Shown: piece after piece, positions 7,395 through 14,931 of the stretch
Numbering within the stretch: the first letter of the stretch is position 1
Layout: every line of letters starts with the position of its first letter
Origin: Actinomycetota bacterium
GTDB taxonomy: Bacteria; Actinomycetota; Acidimicrobiia; Acidimicrobiales; Ilumatobacteraceae
DNA length: 64,000 nt
Reading direction: 5' to 3'
NCBI GenBank assembly: GCA_005790505.1
Contig: SXUP01000019.1
Coordinates: 1 to 64,000, forward strand
Translations under genes and position numbers: made by a program
Notes under the pieces: model-generated
Told to the model about the DNA's origin: nothing
Seen by the model: only the letters and a program-made list of their open reading frames with translations
Databases searched by the model: none

Positions 7395-8617
7395 GCGGTC
7401 ATGCCCACGAAACGATTGGCGTACGAGGAAACAAGTGGAGGACCCAAGTCACCAACTGTGGGATGCTGATTCCGCGTGATGGTTCTGCCCCCATGTTGTG
7501 GCGTGTCGCTGCTGATGACCGTTGGTATGTGCCCGAAAACGAGTCGACACTGCGACAAAAGTGGTTAGCAGGTACGCCTGTTGCAGAAACTCGCCTACAC
7601 GTGCCAGGAGGCGACATCGTGCAACGCATTTTCTGTGTTGCTGATTTGGGTGGCATGACCGTAATGGAGTTTGTGAATGAGTCAACTTTGCCGGTCGTCA
7701 TTGCACTCAGTCGCAATGACGTACTAACGACACATCCACCAAGCGATGTTGCCCCCCTAGGCATTGAGATGCCCAGCAATAGTCTTGTTTTGCCTCTCGG
7801 GCATCAATCAAGCGTGCGCACTGCACTGCTGCACAGCAATCCTCACGCTGGTCATCTTCCCGACACGACAGCGGGGTATATGCAGGTACTGAATGGCTGG
7901 GAAACAGCATGCGAAGTGGCTTCGCGAGTGGTCCTGCCAGATCAATCGTTGTGTTCTCGACTCACCGCTGTGCGATCAAAATTATTGTTAGACGTGGCCG
8001 TTGATGATGTGGACACAGACTCGAACGCGGAGCACTCAGTCATTGAGCGCATTCGACTCGGAGACTTTAATTCTGACAGTATTTTGGATGTTGTTCGTGT
8101 TGTGGAGCGCCGCATCAAGCGTGAAAGAAAGTCATCTATGTTGTCCTGGGACACAGCACACCTGCTCACGACTGCTGCGAGCGTCTGCGCCCACCACAAT
8201 GAAGACGCTGCAGTTGATGATATTGCGCGGGCGTGGTTACGTTTGGCTGATAACTCTGTTGAGCCGATTCCAGATGAAGCACCTGAAGATCATTTGCTAG
8301 CCGCTTGGCTGGAGTCGTTGTTGGCGCAGCCGTCTGCAAGCGGTGGCGTGGTCAAGTTACTGCCGAGAGGAATTCCAAAACCATGGTGGGGGCAAAACTT
8401 CCAGTGCCATCGGCTGGTCGCTGACGCTCGTCGTCAAGTGTCTTATGCCGTGCGGTGGCACGGGGCTCTTCCAGCGTTGCTGTGGGAGGTACACGGACAA
8501 CCAGGATTAGTTCTCACTGCTGGACACTCTGGCTTGGAGTCGTCGTCGTGGTCCTCAACGCAAGCCGCAGGAGAGACTCTCCTTGAGGCGCCAACAGCGC
8601 CAAATAGTGTCAAATAA
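7391..8617 (+). CDS. Conserved protein of unknown function
   Basis: I do not recognise this 408-aa protein. It is soluble-looking, with no signal peptide or membrane segment. The N-terminal part (residues 1-170) is beta-rich with repeated W/V patterns (for example PMLWRVAADDRWYVPEN); the C-terminal part contains KPWWGQNF and VSYAVRWHGALPALLWEVHG, resembling a small carbohydrate- or peptide-binding module. It is coupled to gpsA (ATGA) and to rnhB (TAATG), so it is genuinely translated. Position does not reveal a function, since the flanking genes are unrelated housekeeping enzymes. Confidence 0.75.
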   Translation: MSGHAHETIGVRGNKWRTQVTNCGMLIPRDGSAPMLWRVAADDRWYVPENESTLRQKWLAGTPVAETRLHVPGGDIVQRIFCVADLGGMTVMEFVNESTLPVVIALSRNDVLTTHPPSDVAPLGIEMPSNSLVLPLGHQSSVRTALLHSNPHAGHLPDTTAGYMQVLNGWETACEVASRVVLPDQSLCSRLTAVRSKLLLDVAVDDVDTDSNAEHSVIERIRLGDFNSDSILDVVRVVERRIKRERKSSMLSWDTAHLLTTAASVCAHHNEDAAVDDIARAWLRLADNSVEPIPDEAPEDHLLAAWLESLLAQPSASGGVVKLLPRGIPKPWWGQNFQCHRLVADARRQVSYAVRWHGALPALLWEVHGQPGLVLTAGHSGLESSSWSSTQAAGETLLEAPTAPNSVK

Positions 8618-9291
8618 TGTCAAGGCGATTATCTCCCCGCATTTATCCAACATGTGATCTTGAACGATCTCTGTGCACGACTGACAGCACCGTGGTGGCA
8701 GGAGTCGACGAAGTCGGCCGTGGCGCACTTGCTGGTCCAGTGATGGTGGGCATCGTGGCTATTTTGCGAACGTGTGCAAAGCCGCCCGAGGGACTTGCAG
8801 ATAGCAAGTTGTTGACTGCGCATCAGCGTGAGGTCGTCGTTGGGCCTGCTCGGCAATGGGCGACAGCGTGGGCAACCGGAATCGGAACTGCACGAGAAAT
8901 TGATGACCATGGGATTTTAGTCGGACTGCGCTTGGCCGGAGAGAGAGCCTTGGCAGCGTTGGGAGTGATACCAGATGTTGTGATTTTGGATGGAAATTAC
9001 AACTGGCTCTCAAAGCCCGAGCGACCAGCAGATGCGGATGGGCTGGTTTGCACATCACGAATCATCGTTCAAAAAAAGGCAGACCGCGATTGTTGCTCGG
9101 TGGCCGCAGCAAGCGTGATCGCCAAGGTTGAACGCGATGCGATGATGCGGGAATTACATGCCCAATATCCGATTTTTGAGTGGGCATCAAATAAAGGCTA
9201 CGGAGCTCGCGTTCATATGGATGCAATTAAAAAACATGGACCGACTCCTCATCACCGAATATCGTGGAACCTAACCCGAGGAGTCAAATAA
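8617..9291 (+). CDS. rnhB: Ribonuclease HII
   Basis: This 224-aa enzyme removes RNA from RNA-DNA hybrids and single ribonucleotides from DNA. The motif GVDEVGRGALAGPV near residue 30 carries the catalytic Asp-Glu pair and the GRG loop, and VILDGN supplies a further acidic residue. The C-terminal block with HGPTPHHR is typical of the family. The start overlaps the previous stop by one base. It ends 22 bp from the convergent acyl-CoA dehydrogenase gene with no obvious terminator between. Confidence 0.93.
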   Translation: MSRRLSPRIYPTCDLERSLCTTDSTVVAGVDEVGRGALAGPVMVGIVAILRTCAKPPEGLADSKLLTAHQREVVVGPARQWATAWATGIGTAREIDDHGILVGLRLAGERALAALGVIPDVVILDGNYNWLSKPERPADADGLVCTSRIIVQKKADRDCCSVAAASVIAKVERDAMMRELHAQYPIFEWASNKGYGARVHMDAIKKHGPTPHHRISWNLTRGVK

Positions 9292-9312
9292 TATTTCAGC
9301 CTTTGGAAACGC

Positions 9313-10584
9313 TTACTTTTGAGAAACCGAGATCTTCAATTCACGGAACGGTGACACCGAGTCGATTCCAGGCTCTTTGGGCAATCCGAGGACACGTTCT
9401 CCAACGATATTGCGCATGACTTCGTCCGATCCTCCAGCGATTCGTAGTCCAGGTGTTCCCAGCACGAGGGATCCCCATGAGAAGGTTCCCCACTCACCGG
9501 TGTCCGCTTGAATTCTTGGGCCCAATACTCGAGCAGCAAAGTTGCCGAGCTTTGTTTGATTCAATGTCAAGGCCATCTTGGCGATGGACATTTCTGGTCC
9601 AGGAGTTTGTCCCGCCCGTATTTTGGCCATTGCCCGTTGGTTGTTGTAGCTCGCCACCCGATAGCCCGTGATCAGGGCAGCTAATTCGTCACGCACTAGA
9701 GGGTCATTGTTCAACCCGAAATGTTGAACCATTGCAATCATGCGCACGATGAGTGGATTATCGGCGTTCGTGCCGGTGCTGCCACCGCCCCCAATAGAGG
9801 CCCGTTCGTTCATCAGTGTGGTCAGGGCAACGTTCCAGCCGTTGTTTTCGTCACCTAGTCGATGACTGTCTGGGACGCGGACTTCGTTGAAAAAAACTTC
9901 GTTGAAACTCGCGCCACCTGTCATCTGCCGAAGTGGTCGAATTTCAATGCCGGGAGCGTGCATGTCAACGATAAATCCAGTCAAACCTTTGTGTTTGGGC
10001 AGGTCGGGATTGGTTCGGCAAATAATTTCACCAATGTCTGAATACTGAGCACCTGAGGTCCATACTTTTTGACCCGTGACAATCCACTCATCACCATCTC
10101 GAATCGCCTTTGTGCTCAAGGATGCAAGGTCACTGCCCGCACCTGGCTCGCTGAATAATTGACAGGCGACAATGTCGGCACTCCACATCGCCGTTAGGTA
10201 GCGCTCTTTTGCTTCTTCGGTTGCGTGGGCCAAGATGGTGGGCGCAACCATTCCAAGTCCTATTCCAAAGATGCCCTCATTGGGCGTGCGGTATTCAGAC
10301 TCAAGACGGGCAAAGGTCTTTTCGTAAGCACCCGGAAGTTCGCGTCCGCCAAACTTTTTCGGGCCAGTGATCCATCCAAATCCAGCGGCGAATTTCTTCC
10401 CACGCCAGTTTTTAGCATCGCCAACGATGCGCTCTTCAGATTCGCGCGAGCGTTCTTCAAAGGCGCCCATCATGTCTGCACCTTCGCCCCAGACGAAAGC
10501 TTTCTCTGCTTCCCGCCGTTCGGCGTTTGCGTCCAAGAATTTTCTTGCTTCTTGTTCAAAATCATCGAGCGTTATTTCGGCCAT
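9313..10584 (-). CDS. Acyl-CoA dehydrogenase family protein
   Basis: This 423-aa flavoprotein has the acyl-CoA dehydrogenase layout: N-terminal helical domain, a middle FAD/substrate-binding strand region with FSEPGAGSDLASL (about residue 143) and WIVTGQKVWTSGA, and a C-terminal helical domain ending with GGSDEVMRNIVGERVLGLP. Such enzymes oxidise acyl-CoAs at the alpha-beta bond. I see no confident catalytic Glu assignment, and the substrate (fatty acid or steroid side chain) cannot be told. GGGG precedes the ATG as a modest ribosome binding site. It is a single-gene unit divergent from the next gene. Confidence 0.88.
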   Translation of the reverse strand: MAEITLDDFEQEARKFLDANAERREAEKAFVWGEGADMMGAFEERSRESEERIVGDAKNWRGKKFAAGFGWITGPKKFGGRELPGAYEKTFARLESEYRTPNEGIFGIGLGMVAPTILAHATEEAKERYLTAMWSADIVACQLFSEPGAGSDLASLSTKAIRDGDEWIVTGQKVWTSGAQYSDIGEIICRTNPDLPKHKGLTGFIVDMHAPGIEIRPLRQMTGGASFNEVFFNEVRVPDSHRLGDENNGWNVALTTLMNERASIGGGGSTGTNADNPLIVRMIAMVQHFGLNNDPLVRDELAALITGYRVASYNNQRAMAKIRAGQTPGPEMSIAKMALTLNQTKLGNFAARVLGPRIQADTGEWGTFSWGSLVLGTPGLRIAGGSDEVMRNIVGERVLGLPKEPGIDSVSPFRELKISVSQK

Positions 10585-10685
10585 AAAACCCCTTCAATTC
10601 GACGAGACACACTCGTTCTTTAAACCCTGAATTGTACTTCTAGGCAATCTACCGAGTGAAGCCGTGCTCTTGGATAGTTATTGAC

Positions 10686-10691
10686 TATCGT
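10686..10691 (+). promoter_or_regulatory. -10 hexamer of the 10699 gene (leaderless)
   Basis: TATCGT lies 7 nt before the ATG at 10699. A TTGACT at 10681-10686 overlaps it and is probably not the -35. Confidence 0.4.
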
Positions 10692-10698
10692 CGGGTAA

Positions 10699-11145
10699 AT
10701 GGGTCAGCCGGTAGCCGTTGAAGAAAAAACCTCCGCATTAGGTCGAATGGTCCGATTTGAGACCAACAGGTCTCTCACTGGGCAGGGACATGAGAACTTT
10801 GTCTCGGTAGAGAGTTGTCAGGGAACCAGACCATCGGCTGTGATTTCTCGGCGTTTTCTGGAATCAGGGCAAGTGATTTCGGTGCACGTCTTTAGCAATA
10901 TCGTGACCGCACAACTTGCGCCCGGAGCGACTCAGGCAGGCTTGACGGACATCGTGCGAGATCTCTATCAATATTGGAAACCCGGAATGGAACCACCAAG
11001 TATTGAATCTTTGATGGCTCAAGTAGAAGCACCAGTGGTTGACACTGCGCCGGTGGCGGCAGGTGGCGAAATCCTTGATCCACGCGTGCCAGCACATCTT
11101 TTTCAACGCAGCAAAGATGCACGTGCTCGTTTGACGGGGTCTTGA
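10699..11145 (+). CDS. Small conserved protein, possibly Nfu N-terminal-like
   Basis: This 148-aa protein is not securely recognised. Residues 17-95 (VRFETNRSLTGQGHENF, RRFLESGQVISVHVFSNIVT, DIVRDLYQYW) recall the small alpha/beta domain at the N-terminus of Nfu-type iron-sulfur scaffold proteins, but the CxxC scaffold domain is missing, so no Fe-S role can be claimed. The C-terminal 50 residues are Ala/Pro-rich and likely flexible. It stands alone with its own leaderless-type promoter. Confidence 0.6.
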   Translation: MGQPVAVEEKTSALGRMVRFETNRSLTGQGHENFVSVESCQGTRPSAVISRRFLESGQVISVHVFSNIVTAQLAPGATQAGLTDIVRDLYQYWKPGMEPPSIESLMAQVEAPVVDTAPVAAGGEILDPRVPAHLFQRSKDARARLTGS

Positions 11146-11171
11146 TTATGAATTCGCAAAGCATTCCAAAT

Positions 11172-11196
11172 CATGTTTGTTGCTCCAACAAACATG
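11172..11196. promoter_or_regulatory. Perfect 11-bp inverted repeat before the CarH-like gene
   Basis: CATGTTTGTTG (11172-11182) and CAACAAACATG (11186-11196) are perfect reverse complements with a CTC spacer. The site ends 47 bp before the regulator's ATG and 35 bp before its -10. There is no T-run, so it reads as an operator, perhaps for autoregulation. Confidence 0.55.
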
Positions 11197-11231
11197 TTGG
11201 GCTCAGTCATAGTTGAAGTTCCTTTCACGCT

Positions 11232-11237
11232 TAGCCT
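11232..11237 (+). promoter_or_regulatory. -10 hexamer of the CarH-like gene (leaderless)
   Basis: TAGCCT ends 6 nt before the ATG at 11244. This spacing favours that ATG over the GTG at 11241. Confidence 0.5.
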
Positions 11238-11243
11238 GACGTG

Positions 11244-12110
11244 ATGGATTCTCCAGAGCGACGTTTTGTCTCGTTGAAGGAGGCCGCCGACTTGCTCGGA
11301 GTTCACTACATGACGGCTTATCGCTACGTGCGGCACGGTCAATTGGAGGCGCACAAAGAAGGTGGTATCTGGGTAGTTGCAGTGGATGATCTCTTGCTCT
11401 TTCAGAGCAAGCAAAATGACAGCAAGAAACCGCTTATCCAGACCAGTCAAATGATTCAAGATGTTCGGTCCTCTATCTGGCGCGATCGTCTTGAAGCATG
11501 CTTACTTGCCGGAGACGGCTCAGGATCTTGGTCAGTTCTAGAGGCAGCCATAGATTCTGGAGCAGAATTTGTAGATGTTTACCTTGATATCTTGGCGCCG
11601 GCAATGGCCGCGATTGGCGAGCGTTGGCATGCCGGCAAACTTGAAATTTATGTCGAGCATCGAGCGACAGGTATTGCTACTCGACTAGTGGCTCGCTTGG
11701 GTGCCAAGAGTGCTCATCGCGGACGCACACGCGGGGTTGTGTTGCTTGGAGCACCGTCCGGGGAGCACCATTCGCTGGCAATCTCAATTTTGGCGGACGT
11801 TGTTCGGTTGGCGAGATTTGAAGTGCATGATCTGGGGGCAGATCTACCAAACGAGACATTCTTGTCGGCCGTGCACCACTCCAATGGGATTTTAGCAATC
11901 GGGATCAGCGCAAATGCCGACGAATCGCGCTCAGCGGTGCGTGATTTAATTGTTCAGTTGCGGAATGTCATTGACCAAGATGTACGAGTATTTGTCGGCG
12001 GCAGAGCAATCAATAGCATGGCTGAAGCTCATCAACTCGGAGCCGATGAGTGGGCTTTGGACGCGCGTTCATTTGTGGTGGCACTTGACCGAATACTCAA
12101 AGGCAAATAA
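11244..12110 (+). CDS. B12-binding, CarH-like regulator with excisionase-type HTH
   Basis: This 288-aa protein has an N-terminal helix-turn-helix (residues 9-50, SLKEAADLLGVHYMTAYRYV), an all-helical B12 cap (about 80-155) and a Rossmann-like cobalamin domain (about 160-285). The cap carries the CarH photoreceptor signature W-x9-EH (Trp128, Glu138, His139). The lower axial histidine is probably His176 in an E-x-H context, with Ala instead of the usual Gly three residues on, and GG at 252-253 fits the nucleotide tail. CarH uses adenosylcobalamin to sense light; whether this one does is inference. It sits directly upstream of the SOS mutasome genes. Confidence 0.82.
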   Translation: MDSPERRFVSLKEAADLLGVHYMTAYRYVRHGQLEAHKEGGIWVVAVDDLLLFQSKQNDSKKPLIQTSQMIQDVRSSIWRDRLEACLLAGDGSGSWSVLEAAIDSGAEFVDVYLDILAPAMAAIGERWHAGKLEIYVEHRATGIATRLVARLGAKSAHRGRTRGVVLLGAPSGEHHSLAISILADVVRLARFEVHDLGADLPNETFLSAVHHSNGILAIGISANADESRSAVRDLIVQLRNVIDQDVRVFVGGRAINSMAEAHQLGADEWALDARSFVVALDRILKGK

Positions 12111-12134
12111 CTAAAGGGCAAATAACTAAAGGGC
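12103..12134 (+). repeat. Short 15-bp tandem repeat
   Basis: The unit GCAAATAACTAAAGG occurs just over twice, beginning inside the regulator's last codons. It places a TAA stop in successive units. No function is apparent. Confidence 0.6.
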
Positions 12135-12177
12135 AAGGAATAAAACAACCGAAATACAAGAATCAATTTTGTAAGTA

Positions 12178-12191
12178 CGAACATATGTTCG
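12178..12191. promoter_or_regulatory. LexA-type SOS box upstream of imuA
   Basis: CGAACATATGTTCG is a perfect 14-bp palindrome matching the actinobacterial LexA consensus CGAAC-N4-GTTCG. It overlaps the promoter spacer: a TTGTAA lies at 12169-12174 and a TACAAT -10 at 12193-12198. Confidence 0.92.
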
Positions 12192-12192
12192 C

Positions 12193-12198
12193 TACAAT
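12193..12198 (+). promoter_or_regulatory. -10 hexamer of imuA (leaderless)
   Basis: TACAAT directly follows the LexA box and is 6 nt before the ATG at 12205, so transcription should start at or next to the start codon. Confidence 0.6.
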
Positions 12199-12204
12199 AG
12201 TGGC

Positions 12205-12855
12205 ATGATTCGTCCTGGGGTGGCAGAAATACTCACAAGTACCCATCTCATGTCTGGTCAAGATCTAGTGCAACGCCAGACCCAGCATGGGCTCATCTCT
12301 GTTGCTGCTGAGGCATGTGCAATCTTGCCGAAGGGTGCGCTTGAACGGGGTTGCGTATATCAGTGCGTCGGGTCTGGCGCGACGTCACTTGTGTGGTCGC
12401 TTGTCGCGCGTGCAATATCTGACGGATCATGGATGGCTTTGGTAGATCTGCCGCACGCAGGTTTGTTGTCGGTGCGCGAGTACGGAGTAGCACTCGAAAG
12501 ACTGTTGTGTATTAATACCAGCCGTGTGACACAGCATTGGTCGCGCATGATGGGTGCCCTAGTTGACGGTATTGATCTTGTCGTAACTGCCCCGCCACGA
12601 TGCAGTGCAACAGATGCGCGCAAACTCACAACACGAGTCAAAGCACAGTCTGCAGTGCTGTTCGTAATTGGCGACACACATGATTTTCCAGTTGACATCA
12701 CCCTGCGTATTGCATCATCGCGATGGATGTTTAGTGGACATGCCCGTCAACGGGAAGTCACGGTTATCACAGAAGGCCGTCGTGTGTACAACATGCAGCC
12801 ACAAAAAATACTTCTACCACGACTATCTGAGCACTTTTTGCAAGTGTCATGTTGA
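12205..12855 (+). CDS. imuA: ImuA' accessory protein of the DnaE2 mutasome
   Basis: This 216-aa protein has a RecA-like core of the ImuA/SulA type. The region that would be Walker A (VGSGATS, near residue 56) lacks the usual lysine, so ATP binding may be lost. In mycobacteria ImuA' and ImuB connect DnaE2 to the beta clamp during translesion synthesis. The identification rests on modest sequence similarity plus the SOS box and the adjacent imuB. The stop overlaps the imuB start by 7 bp. The transcript is predicted to be leaderless. Confidence 0.82.
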   Translation: MIRPGVAEILTSTHLMSGQDLVQRQTQHGLISVAAEACAILPKGALERGCVYQCVGSGATSLVWSLVARAISDGSWMALVDLPHAGLLSVREYGVALERLLCINTSRVTQHWSRMMGALVDGIDLVVTAPPRCSATDARKLTTRVKAQSAVLFVIGDTHDFPVDITLRIASSRWMFSGHARQREVTVITEGRRVYNMQPQKILLPRLSEHFLQVSC

Positions 12856-14354
12856 GAACCACACGTACTGCAGCAGTTATTTTTCCAAACTGGGGCGCCA
12901 TGCCCGGGCACGACGATACAGATACTGCGCATCGCGCTTTTGAATCTGTAGTGCGTGCATTGTCTAGTCTTGCCCCACTGATTCAAGTAGATACTGCTGG
13001 CATTGCGCTTCTGGCAACAAGGGGCCCTTCACGGTACTTTGGCGGAGACGTCGCAGTCGGTTATCTGCTGCATGAGTTGTGCACAAAGCAAGCGTTGCCA
13101 GTGGTTCACGGTATAGGTATCGCCGATGGTCGAGTCGCAGCCTTGGCAGCGGCACACCAGTCATCTTTTTCTGACTCACCTTGCGTTGTTCCAGTTGGCA
13201 GCTCAGAAGACTTTCTGGGGCACTTGCCCACGGATGCATTAGGTGTGTGCGCAGACATTGATGCCGACACAATTGATTTGTTGCGACGACTTGGCCTTAC
13301 AACAATAGGGGCAGTCGCCGGACTAACAGAACGTGAATTAATCGACAGGTTTGGATTACTTGGCGAACGCTTGCACCAAATTGTTCACGGCTCTGATGTC
13401 AGCATGCTGGTGCCCGATGCGGTACCCATTGATGATGGTGTACAGCACATTTTTGAAGATCCAGTCTTGATTAGTGGAGCAGTGGTGGTAGCGCTGAGCG
13501 AGCCATCACACAATCTCATCAGGACGCTTGAGAGTCGTGCTCTGCAGTGCATTCGGTTGCACATGCTTTTTGAAACAGACCACGGCGAGCGCAATGAACG
13601 GATGTGGCATCAGCCCCGTGGATTCAGCGAAAAAGCAATTCTTGAACGCATGCGCTGGCAACTAGACGGCTGGCTCGGTGCTGATGTCGGAACGGCAGCA
13701 ACGGCTGGCATTACGCGGGTGCAACTTTCTCCCATGGACGTGCGCCCCATTGATGCCCAGCAACAGAGTCTGTGGGGTGGTCGTCAGGAGCATGTTGAAC
13801 GCGTCTTGCGAAGCATTTCACTCGCAATTTCCGTACATGCCGATATTGATATCACTGTTCCAGAATGGCAAGGTGGGCGTGATGTTGCCCGTGTTTTTTC
13901 ACAAGTTCCAGTGGGCAGTGTAGATATTCGAGATTATGTGGCGTGTGCAGAACGCGTCAGCATCGGACGCGGAGCCCAACAACACTGGACAGGTTCGGTG
14001 CCCACGCCTTGGCCAGCAATTGTCTTTTCGCAACCACAACTAGTGCAATTGCAAGACAAAGATGGGTTGATGGTGGTGATTACTGGACGTCACGAACTAT
14101 TGCAGATGCCAAGCATCCTGTGTGTGCGGGGTGGATTACTGGATCACAGTGCACGCTTGGCAGATGTAGTTAATTATACAGTGCAAGAATTTGCTGGTCC
14201 GTGGCCCGTAGAAGAACGATGGTGGGATCCGATACGTCGACGTCGGCTGGCGCGATTGCAACTACTCGTTCAGCACCCCCATACGCAAGTGGAGTATCTA
14301 GTTCTGTTGACGATTGAAAATCAACAATGGTATATCAGTGCCGTATACGACTAG
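12849..14354 (+). CDS. imuB: ImuB, catalytically defective Y-family polymerase homologue
   Basis: This 501-aa protein aligns with Y-family DNA polymerases, with the N-terminal region (VIFPNWGAM) where an active enzyme has DMDxFF, and VDTAGIALLAT where it has the SIDE motif. The catalytic acidic residues are therefore missing, as in known ImuB proteins, which act as hubs linking ImuA', DnaE2 and the beta clamp. A helix-hairpin-helix-like segment occurs near residues 136-165 (LLRRLGLTTIGAVAGL). The C-terminus (about 380-501) is the ImuB-specific tail. It is coupled to imuA by a 7-bp overlap. Confidence 0.92.
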   Translation: MLRTTRTAAVIFPNWGAMPGHDDTDTAHRAFESVVRALSSLAPLIQVDTAGIALLATRGPSRYFGGDVAVGYLLHELCTKQALPVVHGIGIADGRVAALAAAHQSSFSDSPCVVPVGSSEDFLGHLPTDALGVCADIDADTIDLLRRLGLTTIGAVAGLTERELIDRFGLLGERLHQIVHGSDVSMLVPDAVPIDDGVQHIFEDPVLISGAVVVALSEPSHNLIRTLESRALQCIRLHMLFETDHGERNERMWHQPRGFSEKAILERMRWQLDGWLGADVGTAATAGITRVQLSPMDVRPIDAQQQSLWGGRQEHVERVLRSISLAISVHADIDITVPEWQGGRDVARVFSQVPVGSVDIRDYVACAERVSIGRGAQQHWTGSVPTPWPAIVFSQPQLVQLQDKDGLMVVITGRHELLQMPSILCVRGGLLDHSARLADVVNYTVQEFAGPWPVEERWWDPIRRRRLARLQLLVQHPHTQVEYLVLLTIENQQWYISAVYD

Positions 14355-14364
14355 CGTGGCGGTC

Positions 14365-14901
14365 ATGTTGCATCAACTTCTTGGTACGTTGCGCGCCCAT
14401 GTTGCAATTGATCAGCGAGAACAAGACTCAGTACAACATTTTTTAGATGTGGTCCCCACTTTGTTGCGTCCGTGTGACGAAGACGCAGGGCCACTGCATG
14501 TCACTGCCTCGGCAATCGTTGTTAATTCTGCAATCAGTCCAACAGCAACCGTTCTGCATCTGCACAAACGACTGAATCTATGGTTGCAGCCAGGTGGGCA
14601 TATTGAAGTCGGTGAAACACCTGCTGATGCAGCACTTCGGGAAGCTCATGAAGAAACTGGTCTCGTAGTGGCACATCCCATCACAGGTGAACGCTTTATT
14701 CATGTTGATGTGCATCCCGGACCACGCGGTCACACGCATTTCGATTTGCGCTATGTCGTGGTTGCACCGCACGAGACGCCAAAACCCGGACCAGAAGAAA
14801 GCCAGGATGTGGATTGGTTCACATGGGAGCAAGCCTTAGCAATTGCTGATGACGGGTTGCGGGGTGCACTGTTGGCCTGCCAAGCCATAATCGGTGGTTA
14901 A
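14365..14901 (+). CDS. NUDIX hydrolase within the mutasome cluster
   Basis: This 178-aa protein has a complete Nudix box, GHIEVGE-x7-REAHEETGL, at about residues 77-99, which binds divalent metal and hydrolyses nucleoside diphosphate derivatives. Its position between imuB and the dnaE2 SOS box suggests that it is co-induced by DNA damage and may sanitise oxidised nucleotides; that is inference. The start is ATG 14365, or a GTG at 14356 two bases after the imuB stop. The substrate cannot be deduced. Confidence 0.88.
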   Translation: MLHQLLGTLRAHVAIDQREQDSVQHFLDVVPTLLRPCDEDAGPLHVTASAIVVNSAISPTATVLHLHKRLNLWLQPGGHIEVGETPADAALREAHEETGLVVAHPITGERFIHVDVHPGPRGHTHFDLRYVVVAPHETPKPGPEESQDVDWFTWEQALAIADDGLRGALLACQAIIGG

Positions 14902-14904
14902 GTA

Positions 14905-14918
14905 CGAACATATGTTCG
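14905..14918. promoter_or_regulatory. LexA-type SOS box upstream of dnaE2
   Basis: The same 14-bp palindrome as at 12178 occurs here, within 24 bp of exact identity between the two sites (12172-12195 and 14899-14922). It begins 3 bp after the nudix stop codon. Confidence 0.92.
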
Positions 14919-14919
14919 C

Positions 14920-14925
14920 TACGAT
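14920..14925 (+). promoter_or_regulatory. -10 hexamer of dnaE2 (leaderless)
   Basis: TACGAT abuts the SOS box and ends 6 nt before the ATG at 14932, the same geometry as at imuA. Confidence 0.55.
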
Positions 14926-14931
14926 GGCTGG

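Noticed and set aside
11172-11196. Terminator of the 10699 gene
   Set aside because: The stem is perfect but has no T-run after it, and it sits just upstream of the next promoter.
12849-14354. Active Y-family polymerase (DinB)
   Set aside because: The catalytic acidic motifs are missing and the position after imuA identifies ImuB.
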